44,554 nt of DNA from an uncultured Mycoplasma sp. GTDB taxonomy: Bacteria > Bacillota_I > Bacilli_A > RF39 > UBA660. The position numbers and the translations under genes are program-made. Of the stretch, positions 16,802 through 24,993 are shown piece by piece. The stretch spans positions 1-44,554 of the forward strand of contig CAMNSE010000011.1 of assembly GCA_946554525.1 (NCBI GenBank), written 5' to 3'. The notes under the pieces are model-generated. The model searched no databases. It was not told where the DNA came from and worked only from the letters and a program-made list of their open reading frames with translations. Within the stretch, counting starts at the first letter, position 1. Each line of letters starts with the position of its first letter.

Positions 16802-17736
16802 TATTTTCTACCTTCTTTGCTGCTTAATTCTTCTTTTACAATATAAGCCGGTCTCTTTTTCGTCTCAACATAAGTTCTGCCTATATATTCACCTATAATA
16901 CCAATAAATATCATTTGTAATCCTCCAAATAATAAAATTAAACATACAATAGTAGCATACCCACTTACATGAATTCCTATAAATATTTTTTGGATTATAA
17001 CAACAATTATAGCAATAATTGAGGCTATAAATGTAAATAATCCTGTAATTGTTGCTATTTTAAGAGGAGATACTGAAAATCCTATAATTCCATCAAATGC
17101 ATATTTAAATAATGCTTTAACAGACCATGATGATGTCCCATGAATTCTTTCTTCTACTTCATATTCCATATAATGTGTATTAAATCCTATCCATGAAAAA
17201 ATGCCTTTTGAGAAACGGTAATATTCTGGTAATGCTAATATAGCATCTTTTACTTCACTTTTAAAGACTCTAAAATCTGATGCATTTTCATATAAAGGAA
17301 CATCACTAATTTTATTAATTAGCTTATAAAATACTCCTTTTACAAATGCTAGCGCTTTACTATCTTTTCTTTTTTTAGGATAGCATGCTGCACTATCAAA
17401 ATCAGGATTGTTTTTTAAGAATTCTAACATTTCTACTACATACTTTGGATGCTGTTGCAAGTCTGTATCGATAAAACAACAGTATTTTCCTGTAGATTTT
17501 CTTAGTCCAGCAAGCATTGCTGCTTCTTTCCCAAAATTTCTTGAAAATCTAATACTTACTATATTTTTATTTTCTTTTGTTAAATTTTTGATTTCACTCC
17601 AAGTATTATCTTTACTACCATCATCGATGAAAATATATTCTACTTTTAATCCTTTAAATGTTTTACTACATAAATCATAAAAAAGCTTAACATTTTCTTC
17701 TTCATTATGACATGGAGCAATTACTGATAAATCCAT
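16801..17736 (-). CDS. GtrB-like undecaprenyl-phosphate glycosyltransferase
   Basis: A 311-residue GT2 enzyme with C-terminal membrane segments. It shows VIAPCHNEEENV, DDGSKDNTW, RNFGKEAAMLAGL and the metal site DTDLQQHP. A GtrB-like FRVFKSEVKDAIL region follows, then two membrane helices (about 235-290) and a GEYIGRTYVETKKRP ending. It charges undecaprenyl phosphate with a sugar on the cytoplasmic side for the coupled DUF6056-like protein. ATG 17736 is preceded by AGAAGGTG and a reasonable promoter. It is a paralogue of the GtrB-like gene at 3476-4423, which shares the same C-terminal signature, so the cell has at least two such side-sugar systems in this window. Confidence 0.88.
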   Translation of the reverse strand: MDLSVIAPCHNEEENVKLFYDLCSKTFKGLKVEYIFIDDGSKDNTWSEIKNLTKENKNIVSIRFSRNFGKEAAMLAGLRKSTGKYCCFIDTDLQQHPKYVVEMLEFLKNNPDFDSAACYPKKRKDSKALAFVKGVFYKLINKISDVPLYENASDFRVFKSEVKDAILALPEYYRFSKGIFSWIGFNTHYMEYEVEERIHGTSSWSVKALFKYAFDGIIGFSVSPLKIATITGLFTFIASIIAIIVVIIQKIFIGIHVSGYATIVCLILLFGGLQMIFIGIIGEYIGRTYVETKKRPAYIVKEELSSKEGRK

Positions 17737-17763
17737 TTTTACACCTTCTTTTATCTATAATTA

Positions 17764-17792
17764 TTATAGCAAATGCTTGATATTTCTACAAT
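17764..17792 (-). promoter_or_regulatory. Promoter of the GtrB/DUF6056 operon
   Basis: -35 TTGTAG (17792-17787), 17-base spacer, -10 TATAAT (17769-17764). Confidence 0.6.
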
Positions 17793-17834
17793 ATAAAATA
17801 GAATTTTTTAAATTAAATTTAAGGCTTTTTCGTT

Positions 17835-17867
17835 AAAAAATTCAGGGTTTATTATCCTGAATTTTTT
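17835..17867 (-). terminator. Terminator of the UDP-GlcNAc 2-epimerase gene
   Basis: AAAAAATTCAGG / CCTGAATTTTTT inverted repeat with a nine-base loop, T-rich on both sides; probably bidirectional. Confidence 0.85.
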
Positions 17868-17872
17868 ATAAA

Positions 17873-18976
17873 TTAAATTTTATATTTTTTTATTATAGCA
17901 TCTACTATATATTTACTTGCATTACCATCCCCATAAGGATTTGCTGCCTTAGCCATTTTGTTATACTCTTCTTTGTCTGTTAATAATTTTCTTGTTTCTT
18001 CATAAATTGCTTCAGTATCAGTTCCAACTAACTTTAAAGTACCCGCTTCAATTCCTTCAGGTCTTTCTGTAGTATCCCTTAAAACTAGTACTGGCTTTCC
18101 TAAAGATGGAGCTTCTTCTTGTATGCCTCCACTATCAGTTAAAATCAAATAAGATTTATTTTGAAAATTATGGAAATCAAATACTTCTAATGGCTCTATT
18201 AATCTTACTCTATCCATATCTCCAAACACTTCATTTGCTACTTCTCTTACTTTAGGATTTAAATGTATTGGATATACTACTTTTACATCTTCAAATTCAT
18301 CTACAATTCTTTTAATTCCCTTAAAAATATTTCTCATAGGATCTCCCAAGTTTTCACGACGATGAGCTGTAAGTAATATCATACGACTATTTCCTATCCA
18401 ATCTAATACTGGATGACTATAATCTTTGGTAACAGTAGTTTTCATTGCGTCAATAACAGTATTACCAGTTATATATATTTTATCTTCTGAGATATTCTCT
18501 TTTAATAAATTTTCTTTGCTTAGTGATGTTGGAGCAAAATACATATCTGTCATACAGTCAACCATTTGCCTGTTCATTTCTTCCGGATATGGTGAATATT
18601 TATTATCAGTTCTAAGGCCTGCCTCTACATGTCCTATATCAACTTGATTATAAAATGCCGCTAATGCTCCTGCAAAAGTAGTTGTTGTATCGCCATGTAC
18701 TAAAACAATGTCTGGCTTACATTCTTTGATAACTTCTTCAAGTCCTTTCAAAGCTCTTGTAGTAATATCGGCTAATGTTTGCCCCTGCTTCATTATATTT
18801 AAATCATAATCTGGTTTAATGTCGAATGTTTCTAAAACTTGATCTAGCATCTCACGATGTTGCGCAGTAACACATACAATGCTTTCTATTTCCTTTCTTG
18901 ATTCTAATTCTTTCACAAGCGGAGCCATTTTAATTGCCTCCGGTCTTGTGCCAAATATACTCATTACTTTTATCAC
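17873..18976 (-). CDS. wecB/mnaA: UDP-N-acetylglucosamine 2-epimerase (non-hydrolysing)
   Basis: Interconverts UDP-GlcNAc and UDP-ManNAc in the cytoplasm. It supplies UDP-ManNAc to the TagA/WecG-like enzyme at 24262-24981. The 367-residue length is normal. Family motifs: GTRPEAIKMAPL, TAQHREMLDQVL, HGDTTTTFAGAL, HVEAGLRTDNKYSPYPEEMN, LTAHRRENLG, and DSGGIQEEAPSLGKPVL with RDTTERPE. The start is GTG 18976, seven bases after AAGGAAA; the next ATG (18964) would cut into the first strand. It is monocistronic by its flanking terminator. Confidence 0.95.
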   Translation of the reverse strand: MIKVMSIFGTRPEAIKMAPLVKELESRKEIESIVCVTAQHREMLDQVLETFDIKPDYDLNIMKQGQTLADITTRALKGLEEVIKECKPDIVLVHGDTTTTFAGALAAFYNQVDIGHVEAGLRTDNKYSPYPEEMNRQMVDCMTDMYFAPTSLSKENLLKENISEDKIYITGNTVIDAMKTTVTKDYSHPVLDWIGNSRMILLTAHRRENLGDPMRNIFKGIKRIVDEFEDVKVVYPIHLNPKVREVANEVFGDMDRVRLIEPLEVFDFHNFQNKSYLILTDSGGIQEEAPSLGKPVLVLRDTTERPEGIEAGTLKLVGTDTEAIYEETRKLLTDKEEYNKMAKAANPYGDGNASKYIVDAIIKKYKI

Positions 18977-19128
18977 TATAAATTTCCTTTCTTACTATAA
19001 ATAATTCATATTTCTTTATAATTTTATTTTAACATATATTTTCAATTATAGTAACTATTTATTTTATTTTTTTGCAATATAGTTTTTCTATCAAAAATCA
19101 AAATTTGTTTATCAATAAAGCGGAATAG

Positions 19129-19157
19129 ATTACAAATATTACTTTTTTTGATATAAT
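19129..19157 (+). promoter_or_regulatory. Promoter of the PPTase gene
   Basis: -10 TATAAT (19152-19157) with a -35-like ATTACA (19129-19134) at 17-base spacing. Confidence 0.55.
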
Positions 19158-19180
19158 AACTTAAATGAGGGTGATTGAAT

Positions 19181-19714
19181 TTGAAAAGCGCTTTTAACAA
19201 ACATGTTGTTTATTATACTATTATTAATAAAAATAAATTGAATTTACAATTAAATAATAAATGTAAAGATAGACTAGAAACTTCGCAATCATTATATGTC
19301 TTAGATTTAATGTTAAAACATTTCGGAATAGAAAAAGATATAATTTTTAAAACCAAATTAGGTAAACCATACTTTAAAGGTAAAAGAATATATTACAACT
19401 ACTCGCATTCTAAAAATTTTATTGCTTGTGCTATAAGCAAATATGATGTTGGAATAGATATAGAAGAATACGATAGAATAATTAGTAAAACAATGATTAA
19501 AATATGCAATTTAACAGAAGATAATAAACTTGAAGAACTGGTAAAAAGAGAAGCATTTAGTAAGCTTACTGGTAAAGGAGTTGCAATATTATTTAACAAA
19601 AATAATTTTGAAAATATAAATAAAAAAAATATAATAATAAATTCTTCCGAATATGTATGTTCTATTTTTAGCGATTGCCCTGAGCCATCTTTTCAAGATA
19701 TAAATATAAAGTAA
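19181..19714 (+). CDS. Sfp-type 4'-phosphopantetheinyl transferase
   Basis: Transfers phosphopantetheine from CoA to a serine of a carrier protein; the obvious substrate is the carrier at 22323-22553. The magnesium-binding VGIDIEE motif lies near residue 89 and the second motif REAFSKLTGKG near 126. In that motif the usual W-x-x-K-E-A has Leu for Trp and Arg for Lys, while the Glu is kept. At 177 residues it is shorter than typical Sfp (about 220), missing mainly N-terminal sequence. The start is taken as TTG 19181, seven bases after GAGGGTG; TTG 19175 is too close to that site. It faces the dlt-like operon tail to tail with a shared terminator. The weak start and degenerate motif suggest modest activity. 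Confidence 0.8.
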   Translation: MKSAFNKHVVYYTIINKNKLNLQLNNKCKDRLETSQSLYVLDLMLKHFGIEKDIIFKTKLGKPYFKGKRIYYNYSHSKNFIACAISKYDVGIDIEEYDRIISKTMIKICNLTEDNKLEELVKREAFSKLTGKGVAILFNKNNFENINKKNIIINSSEYVCSIFSDCPEPSFQDINIK

Positions 19715-19751
19715 AAAGAGCCATATTATGATTTGTTAATATAACTCTTTT
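19713..19751. terminator. Bidirectional terminator between PPTase and SGNH genes
   Basis: AAAAAGAG..ATATTA / TAATAT..CTCTTTT stem with a small internal mismatch, T-rich on either strand, between two convergent genes. Confidence 0.7.
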
Positions 19752-20746
19752 AATCTATTGTATGATTCATAAAATTCATTTGAAATATCTTTACCTTCAT
19801 TAATCTTTTTTATTGTTTGTGAAAGAGTATTTGAAAAAATCTCAGCTCCGGATTCACTCATATGCGCTCCATCATAAAATGATGTTTTTTCTGAGTACAA
19901 TTCAAATCTTCTTTTATCTAAATTAAAATCATAATATTCAATTTCATATTTATTAGCTAATTTAGTATATTGGGAGAAAACTTCATCCATATTACTATAT
20001 GTTAAAATCATTTTTTCTGTTATTGGAGAAACTATCAATACTAATCTTATATTATTTTTTTTACATAATTCAATAGATTTAATTAAATATTTTAAGTCTT
20101 CTTCTCTTATTTTGGAATTTAACAACTTTGTATTAATAATAGACTTTTTTTCTCGTTGAGTTAAAGATTGATCGTTTGCTTTAATTGGTAAATAACCATA
20201 TGTTTCATACTGAATAATTGGAGTATCATCCGTTTTTTCTATTGCATATTTTGAACGTTTAATTGTATCTGACAAAACTTTTATATAATCCTTTTTTTTA
20301 AATGCTTTTTTAAAAAAATTTAATCTTTCAAGCGTGTTATCAAGTCTTCCTAATATGTATAACTCTCCTTCAAAGCCTAAAACATTGTCTCTATCCGCGG
20401 TTAAAGCATCATATGATAATTCAAAAAAAACTGTTTTTACCGGATTTCTTTCAATTTCTTTTTTTAGCATAGTATACCTTCCAACCATACTCATTAATGG
20501 TGATGATAAATTATATGATTTTATATTTAGCTCTTTATTTAATACTGTAGGCTTTATTGAGCGTAATGCTTGGGAAGACCCAATAATCAAGGTGTCAATT
20601 TTTCCACTTAAAGATTTCCGAACTTTGTAATCTTGATAATAATAAATTTCTCCATGAAAATATGGTATCGTAGAAATTATCAGTAATGCTATCACAAAGA
20701 AAAATAATAATATTGTACGAAGAACTATTTTACTAAAATTGCGCAT
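19736..20746 (-). CDS. DltD/SGNH-like membrane-anchored protein of the dlt-like operon
   Basis: A 336-residue protein with one N-terminal membrane anchor (about 8-28) and the rest outside. The SGNH pattern is visible: LIIGSSQALRS (block I Ser near 57) and YDGAHMSESGAEIF (Asp292, His295). It belongs with the SGNH-type partners of MBOAT acyltransferases (DltD, AlgJ/X, PatB). These help move the acyl or aminoacyl group from the membrane to the final glycan acceptor. Its start overlaps the MBOAT gene by 14 bases and has AGGAGG, so it is coupled. Similarity to classical DltD by eye is weak (no long conserved DltD blocks recognised), so DltD-like is meant by position and fold only. Confidence 0.7.
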   Translation of the reverse strand: MRNFSKIVLRTILLFFFVIALLIISTIPYFHGEIYYYQDYKVRKSLSGKIDTLIIGSSQALRSIKPTVLNKELNIKSYNLSSPLMSMVGRYTMLKKEIERNPVKTVFFELSYDALTADRDNVLGFEGELYILGRLDNTLERLNFFKKAFKKKDYIKVLSDTIKRSKYAIEKTDDTPIIQYETYGYLPIKANDQSLTQREKKSIINTKLLNSKIREEDLKYLIKSIELCKKNNIRLVLIVSPITEKMILTYSNMDEVFSQYTKLANKYEIEYYDFNLDKRRFELYSEKTSFYDGAHMSESGAEIFSNTLSQTIKKINEGKDISNEFYESYNRLKELY

Positions 20747-22313
20747 ACATAAATCCTCCTCCAGTATTGTTGTTAAATAATAATGATATTATTATTATCG
20801 ATATTAATAATGATAAAATAAAAATTCTAATAATTGTAGGTATTTTATTAAATACACCTCTAACCGATTTTTTCCTTTGAATCATACTGACTGTTAGCAT
20901 TAAAGCCGTTCCAAACAAAATAATGATTAATGGAACCTTGGTTGCAAATGGCAATAACTCTTTTAATGTTTTAGGAATAGTATGTTCAGTAAATATTCTC
21001 TTCCATAATCCTAAACCAGCTCTTAAACCTCCAACTTCTGGCAAAACTTTAATAAAAGTAACCAAAATAAAAGTTCTTACTACTTGAATTAGTTTCCATA
21101 TTTTTCCTTTAATTCTTAATTTTGCTTTAAAGTAATCGTAAACTGGCTCCATCCACATTGAAAAAATTATAAATATGCCGTTTAAAGTTCCCCATGCAAT
21201 ATATCCCCAGCTTGCTCCATGCCACAATCCAGTAGTTAACCATACCACTACTAGTGCTATACTAGCTGGTATATTTTTACCAATGCTATTTCCAAATTTT
21301 TTTGAAATTTTCTTTCCTAATGTTGTATTCCACTTTGAAACTGCAATTGGGTAATATATGTAAGTTTTAAACCAATTACCTAAACTAATATGCCATCTAC
21401 GCCAATATTCGGCAATAGATTTTGAAAAATATGGGCGATCAAAGTTTTCGGTTAATTTTATTCCCATTATTTGGCATAAGCCACATACTATATCCATATA
21501 TCCTGAAAAATCAGCGTATATTTGTATACTATAAAAAAATATTCCGATTAAAACTGTTATTCCCGCGTATCCAGCATAATTTAAAAAAACTGCTCCTACA
21601 TAAGATGCCAATAAATCAGCTATAGCAACCTTTTTAAAAAAGCCCCATACCATTCTTTGAAAACCTAAAACTAAATTGTTATAATCAAAATTATGTTGTG
21701 CAAATAATTCAGAAGATAATTGATTGTAATTACTTATTGGCCCTTGTGTAACTTGAGGAAAAAACGATGTAAATAATAAAATTTTAAATGGATTTTTACA
21801 TGCTTCATTTTTTTCCCAGTACACATCAATTAAATAACCCATTGTTTGAAAAGTATAAAAAGAAATTCCTAATGGTATTATTAGTGATAAATGATTTATA
21901 GATGTTTTTAAATCAAACATTTTTGTTATTATATTGATTTGATTTATCGCAAAGTTGGCATATTTAAATACACATAATAATCCAAAATTTAATAATAATA
22001 CCCCAGTTAAAATTAACTTTTTCTTTTTCTTAAGTTTTCTTTTAATCTTATTCTTTTCTTCAATTGTTAAAGCTTCTTTATTTTCTTTTATATAACACTT
22101 CCCTTTTTTACTAACGCTTTGTATACATAAAGACCCAATCCAAGCAGATAGCGAAGTTATAATAATATATATTGAATTTCCTATCCCTGCAAAAGCATAA
22201 AATATTAAACTAAATAAAAGCAATATTATCCATTGCATTTTTTTGGGAAAAATAAAATAACATAATATTAAAGAAAGGCAAAAAAGTAAAAATTCAAATG
22301 ATATTAATGACAT
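20733..22313 (-). CDS. MBOAT O-acyltransferase (DltB/AlgI-like)
   Basis: A 526-residue membrane-bound O-acyltransferase with about 11 hydrophobic segments. Diagnostic sequences are QGPISNYNQL (about 190-199), ADFSGYMDIVCGLCQIMGI, NFDRPYFSKSIAEYWRRWHISL (His308) and TGLWHGASWGYIAWG with catalytic-type His365. It moves the thioester-bound group from the carrier protein across the membrane, as DltB does. A basic, Lys-rich cytoplasmic loop at about 70-100 (KRKLKKKKK) is unusually charged. The gene is 10 bases from the carrier-protein gene and overlaps the SGNH gene. In length and motifs it is closer to AlgI-type MBOATs of polysaccharide clusters than to compact DltB (about 400 residues). Confidence 0.88.
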   Translation of the reverse strand: MSLISFEFLLFCLSLILCYFIFPKKMQWIILLLFSLIFYAFAGIGNSIYIIITSLSAWIGSLCIQSVSKKGKCYIKENKEALTIEEKNKIKRKLKKKKKLILTGVLLLNFGLLCVFKYANFAINQINIITKMFDLKTSINHLSLIIPLGISFYTFQTMGYLIDVYWEKNEACKNPFKILLFTSFFPQVTQGPISNYNQLSSELFAQHNFDYNNLVLGFQRMVWGFFKKVAIADLLASYVGAVFLNYAGYAGITVLIGIFFYSIQIYADFSGYMDIVCGLCQIMGIKLTENFDRPYFSKSIAEYWRRWHISLGNWFKTYIYYPIAVSKWNTTLGKKISKKFGNSIGKNIPASIALVVVWLTTGLWHGASWGYIAWGTLNGIFIIFSMWMEPVYDYFKAKLRIKGKIWKLIQVVRTFILVTFIKVLPEVGGLRAGLGLWKRIFTEHTIPKTLKELLPFATKVPLIIILFGTALMLTVSMIQRKKSVRGVFNKIPTIIRIFILSLLISIIIISLLFNNNTGGGFMYAQF

Positions 22314-22322
22314 AATTTATAC

Positions 22323-22553
22323 CTACTCCTCGTTTAAAATTGTTTCTATCATTTTCCACATAGCATCAACGCTATTAAAATTTTCAGGAACTAAATATTT
22401 AGGGCTGATTTCTATCTCAAATACTGCAGATATTTGAGATACTAAATTAACAATGCTAAATGAATCTAATATTTTCCCATCAATTAAGTGTTTTTCATTT
22501 TTATAATCAATATCTGGATTAATATCCATCAATATTTCCATAAGTTGTTCCAT
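22323..22553 (-). CDS. DltC-like acyl/aminoacyl carrier protein
   Basis: A 76-residue acidic carrier protein. Ser31 in ILDSFSIVNLV is the phosphopantetheine site (the DSL/DSM motif has become DSF). Four-helix ACP pattern, with an acidic helix 2-3 region including EIEIS. It is loaded by the adenylating enzyme encoded two bases upstream and unloaded by the MBOAT protein 10 bases downstream. The phosphopantetheine is presumably added by the PPTase at 19181. GGAG precedes ATG 22553. The size and operon position match DltC, but the cargo depends on the adenylation enzyme and is not certain to be D-alanine. Confidence 0.85.
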   Translation of the reverse strand: MEQLMEILMDINPDIDYKNEKHLIDGKILDSFSIVNLVSQISAVFEIEISPKYLVPENFNSVDAMWKMIETILNEE

Positions 22554-22555
22554 AA

Positions 22556-24040
22556 TTATATACTCCTTTCAGTTAAAGTTGCTTTTAAAGCTTGACGATC
22601 TATCTTACCGTTTGCATTTAATGGTAATCTTTCATATAATTTGATTCTATCTGGAATCATGTAATCAGCAACCTTATCTTTTAATAAATTTTTTATTTCT
22701 TGTGATGTTAAATCTTTTTTATTCGGCTCACAGAACAAAGTTATCATTTTTCTTTTTTCATCATATAAACAGCAAGATTTATTTATTTCTGATAAATTAT
22801 CACACGCTGTTTCTATTTCCCCTAATTCAATTCTCCTGCCTTTATGTTTAATTTGATAATCTTTTCGTGAAACAAAACATAAATTTCCATCTTCATCATA
22901 ATATGCTAAATCACCGGACTGAAAAATTCTATTATTTCCTTCTTTAAAGAAAACAGACTTTGTTTTTTCTTCATCATTATAGTATCCTAAAGCTAATGCT
23001 GGACTGCAGATAAAAATCTCTCCAGTAACATTACTGTCTTTAATTATTTGATTTTCATTTCTTAAAGTTATGTCACAATTTGGCAAAGCTTTCCCTAAAG
23101 GCAAAACATTCATATCATTTAAATTATTATTTACTTCATAATAGCAACATACTCCGGCTATCTCGGAAGAGCCATATAAATTTGTGAATTTTACGTTTGG
23201 TAAATTTTCTATCCATTTATTTAATTGTTTTATTGGAAATACCTCTCCCACAAAAAATACTCTTCTTAAATATTTCGGCTTTACCTCCATAAAAGTATTT
23301 AACTGTGAAACAACATATAATGCAGAAGGAACCCAACAAATCCAATTAATTTTCCGCTCATTAAGATAATTAATCAATCCAACAGGCAAAACAAATTTTT
23401 CAGTTGGAATTATTTCTAATGTTGCACCATTATAAATTGATAAATATAAGTCTTTTGCTGAAGCATCAAAAAATAATGGAGCTTGATTTCCAATAATTGT
23501 ATCCTCTTCAAATGGAAATAAATCACTAAATGTTTTTAGAAAGCTAAGTACAGCACTATGACTTTTTAAAACTCCTTTTGGCTTCCCTGTTGATCCAGAC
23601 GTATATACCATATATAAAGGTTCCGCACCTTTTAAAGCAGCAAATTTTGCTTCTTCATTTCCTTTATCTGATACAGTATAAAAATCTGCTTTATAATTTA
23701 ACTCTTTAACCATTTTAAAATCTTCTTTTTTACCTAAAATTGCTACTGGCTTTGCATCATTTAATATAGCTTCTAATTTTACTTTTGGCAAAGAAGAATC
23801 TAAGGGAATATAATAATTTCCACTTCCAATAACGGCCAATATTTGAGCTATAGTGTCAATATCTCTTCCAGCAAAAATAATAATTGGTTTCTTTGTTTTA
23901 TACTTTGCTAATAAACTAGTTATTGATTTTACTTTTTCAAATAATTCTTCATACGTATATTTAGATTTCTGATCTGCTACTGCTATTTTTTGGGGGTATT
24001 TAGTAACTGTATTCAAAAACACATTCCATAAAGAATCCAT
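22556..24040 (-). CDS. DltA-like amino-acid adenylating enzyme
   Basis: AMP-forming ligase of 494 residues that activates an amino acid (or other acid) and loads it on the carrier protein. ATP-site TSGSTGKPKGV spans 147-157. Later motifs are NLYGSSEIAG (about 287-296), QSGDLAYYDEDG, RKDYQIKHKGRRIELGEIE and a C-terminal NANGKIDR. Two differences from classical D-alanine DltA as I recall it: the A5 motif is YGSSEIAG rather than YGPTEATVA, and the FCGE stretch holding the D-Ala-selective Cys reads FVGE (Val264). The substrate may therefore not be D-alanine. The gene leads the operon and starts 20 bases after a promoter with a G9 spacer tract. Near its 5' end it also has a C5-A6 run (TACCCCCAAAAAA). 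Confidence 0.82.
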   Translation of the reverse strand: MDSLWNVFLNTVTKYPQKIAVADQKSKYTYEELFEKVKSITSLLAKYKTKKPIIIFAGRDIDTIAQILAVIGSGNYYIPLDSSLPKVKLEAILNDAKPVAILGKKEDFKMVKELNYKADFYTVSDKGNEEAKFAALKGAEPLYMVYTSGSTGKPKGVLKSHSAVLSFLKTFSDLFPFEEDTIIGNQAPLFFDASAKDLYLSIYNGATLEIIPTEKFVLPVGLINYLNERKINWICWVPSALYVVSQLNTFMEVKPKYLRRVFFVGEVFPIKQLNKWIENLPNVKFTNLYGSSEIAGVCCYYEVNNNLNDMNVLPLGKALPNCDITLRNENQIIKDSNVTGEIFICSPALALGYYNDEEKTKSVFFKEGNNRIFQSGDLAYYDEDGNLCFVSRKDYQIKHKGRRIELGEIETACDNLSEINKSCCLYDEKRKMITLFCEPNKKDLTSQEIKNLLKDKVADYMIPDRIKLYERLPLNANGKIDRQALKATLTERSI

Positions 24041-24059
24041 AAAACACCTTCTCTAGAAC

Positions 24060-24089
24060 AATATAACATATCCCCCCCCCGAAAGTCAA
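24060..24089 (-). promoter_or_regulatory. dlt-like operon promoter with poly-G spacer (probable phase switch)
   Basis: -35 TTGACT (24089-24084), 18-base spacer TTC-G9-ATATGT, -10 TATATT (24065-24060), then AAGGTG and ATG 24040. Loss of one G would give the optimal 17-base spacing; gain would weaken it. This is the design of known slipped-strand phase-variable promoters. Confidence 0.75.
24072..24080 (-). repeat. Homopolymer of nine G (C9 on plus strand)
   Basis: The only run of C or G of this length that I found in the window, in extremely AT-rich surroundings and placed exactly between -35 and -10. Confidence 0.95.
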
Positions 24090-24261
24090 TCTTTTGGTAT
24101 TGTTTTATTAATGTTGCACAAGACGTTTGGTTGTAAATTATTTATTTAACGTCACGTTTTTTATTGTACGTGAATTTACTACTGGAATATTTATTCACTT
24201 TTTTAATTTGTTGAAATTACAATTAAAACATCACTATTAAGTTTTATTTTATCTTGCTATT

Positions 24262-24981
24262 TCATTTATTTTTAGCTTCTTTTTTTATTTTAATAATAAA
24301 TTTCACATTATTTTCATAGAATCTTTTTAATCTTTTAGGTTCTCTTACAATCCGGTAAAGCCATTCTATATTTAGTTTTTGAAAAATTATAGGTGCTCTT
24401 TTTTTTGTTCCACTTAATACGTCAAACGAACCGCCAACTCCAATAAAAATTCCTTTTTTAAATTTATTCAAATGCTTATAAATTAATAATTCTTGATTTG
24501 GGATGCCCAAAGCTACTAAACATATATCTATATCTTTGCTCTCAATTTTTTCAAAAAATTCATCTTTATTTTCAATATACCCATTTTCAGCTTTTACTAC
24601 TTTTATATTTGGATATTTCTCTTTTATTTCTAATTGCAGCTTTTCAATTACTTCTTCTTTTGCTCCTAAAAGTGCTAATTTATATTTTTTTTCGTTTGCA
24701 ATATCTAAAATTCTAGATGCTAAATCGATCCCAGTAATTCTTTTTTTGACATTATAGTTTAATATTTGAGCAGCTTTTACAATTCCAATACCATCTGGAA
24801 TTAATGTTGTATTCTTGTCAATTAATAATTTATTAAACTGTTTTTCTTTTTGACCATGTGTAAAGGTTTCAGGATTTGCTGTTACTATAAACATTTTTTG
24901 TTCTTTCGCTAATTTTTCCTCAACTAATTTATAGAATTCATCAGGTCCTTCTTTATACAATTTTTCAAAATATTTTTTCAT
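24262..24981 (-). CDS. tagA: TagA/WecG-family N-acetylmannosaminyltransferase (GT26)
   Basis: Adds ManNAc from UDP-ManNAc to undecaprenyl-PP-GlcNAc, the second step of the wall teichoic acid linkage unit and of related wall glycans; peripheral on the cytoplasmic membrane face. The 239-residue protein shows LIPDGIGIVKAAQ with the conserved Asp, RITGIDLASRI, VALGIPNQELLIYKH, GVGGSFDVLSGTKKRAP and the C-terminal EWLYRIVREPKRLKR membrane-binding basic helix. AGGAGG lies before ATG 24981, and the gene is 12 bases after the GT4 gene. It is the last gene of the polysaccharide cluster. Together with the epimerase at 17873 and TagO-like at 35507 it completes a GlcNAc-ManNAc primer pathway. Confidence 0.92.
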   Translation of the reverse strand: MKKYFEKLYKEGPDEFYKLVEEKLAKEQKMFIVTANPETFTHGQKEKQFNKLLIDKNTTLIPDGIGIVKAAQILNYNVKKRITGIDLASRILDIANEKKYKLALLGAKEEVIEKLQLEIKEKYPNIKVVKAENGYIENKDEFFEKIESKDIDICLVALGIPNQELLIYKHLNKFKKGIFIGVGGSFDVLSGTKKRAPIIFQKLNIEWLYRIVREPKRLKRFYENNVKFIIKIKKEAKNK

Positions 24982-24993
24982 AAAAACCTCCTA

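Noticed and set aside
23990-24000. Second phase-variable tract (C5-A6) within the adenylation gene
   Set aside because: Runs of five or six are common in AT-rich genes; the length is below what usually gives high slippage.
24090-24261. DltX-like small gene or regulatory RNA before the dlt-like operon
   Set aside because: I saw no short frame with a ribosome site and membrane helix. A TCACGT...ACGTGA hairpin (24152-24173) lacks a T tail and is too weak to call.
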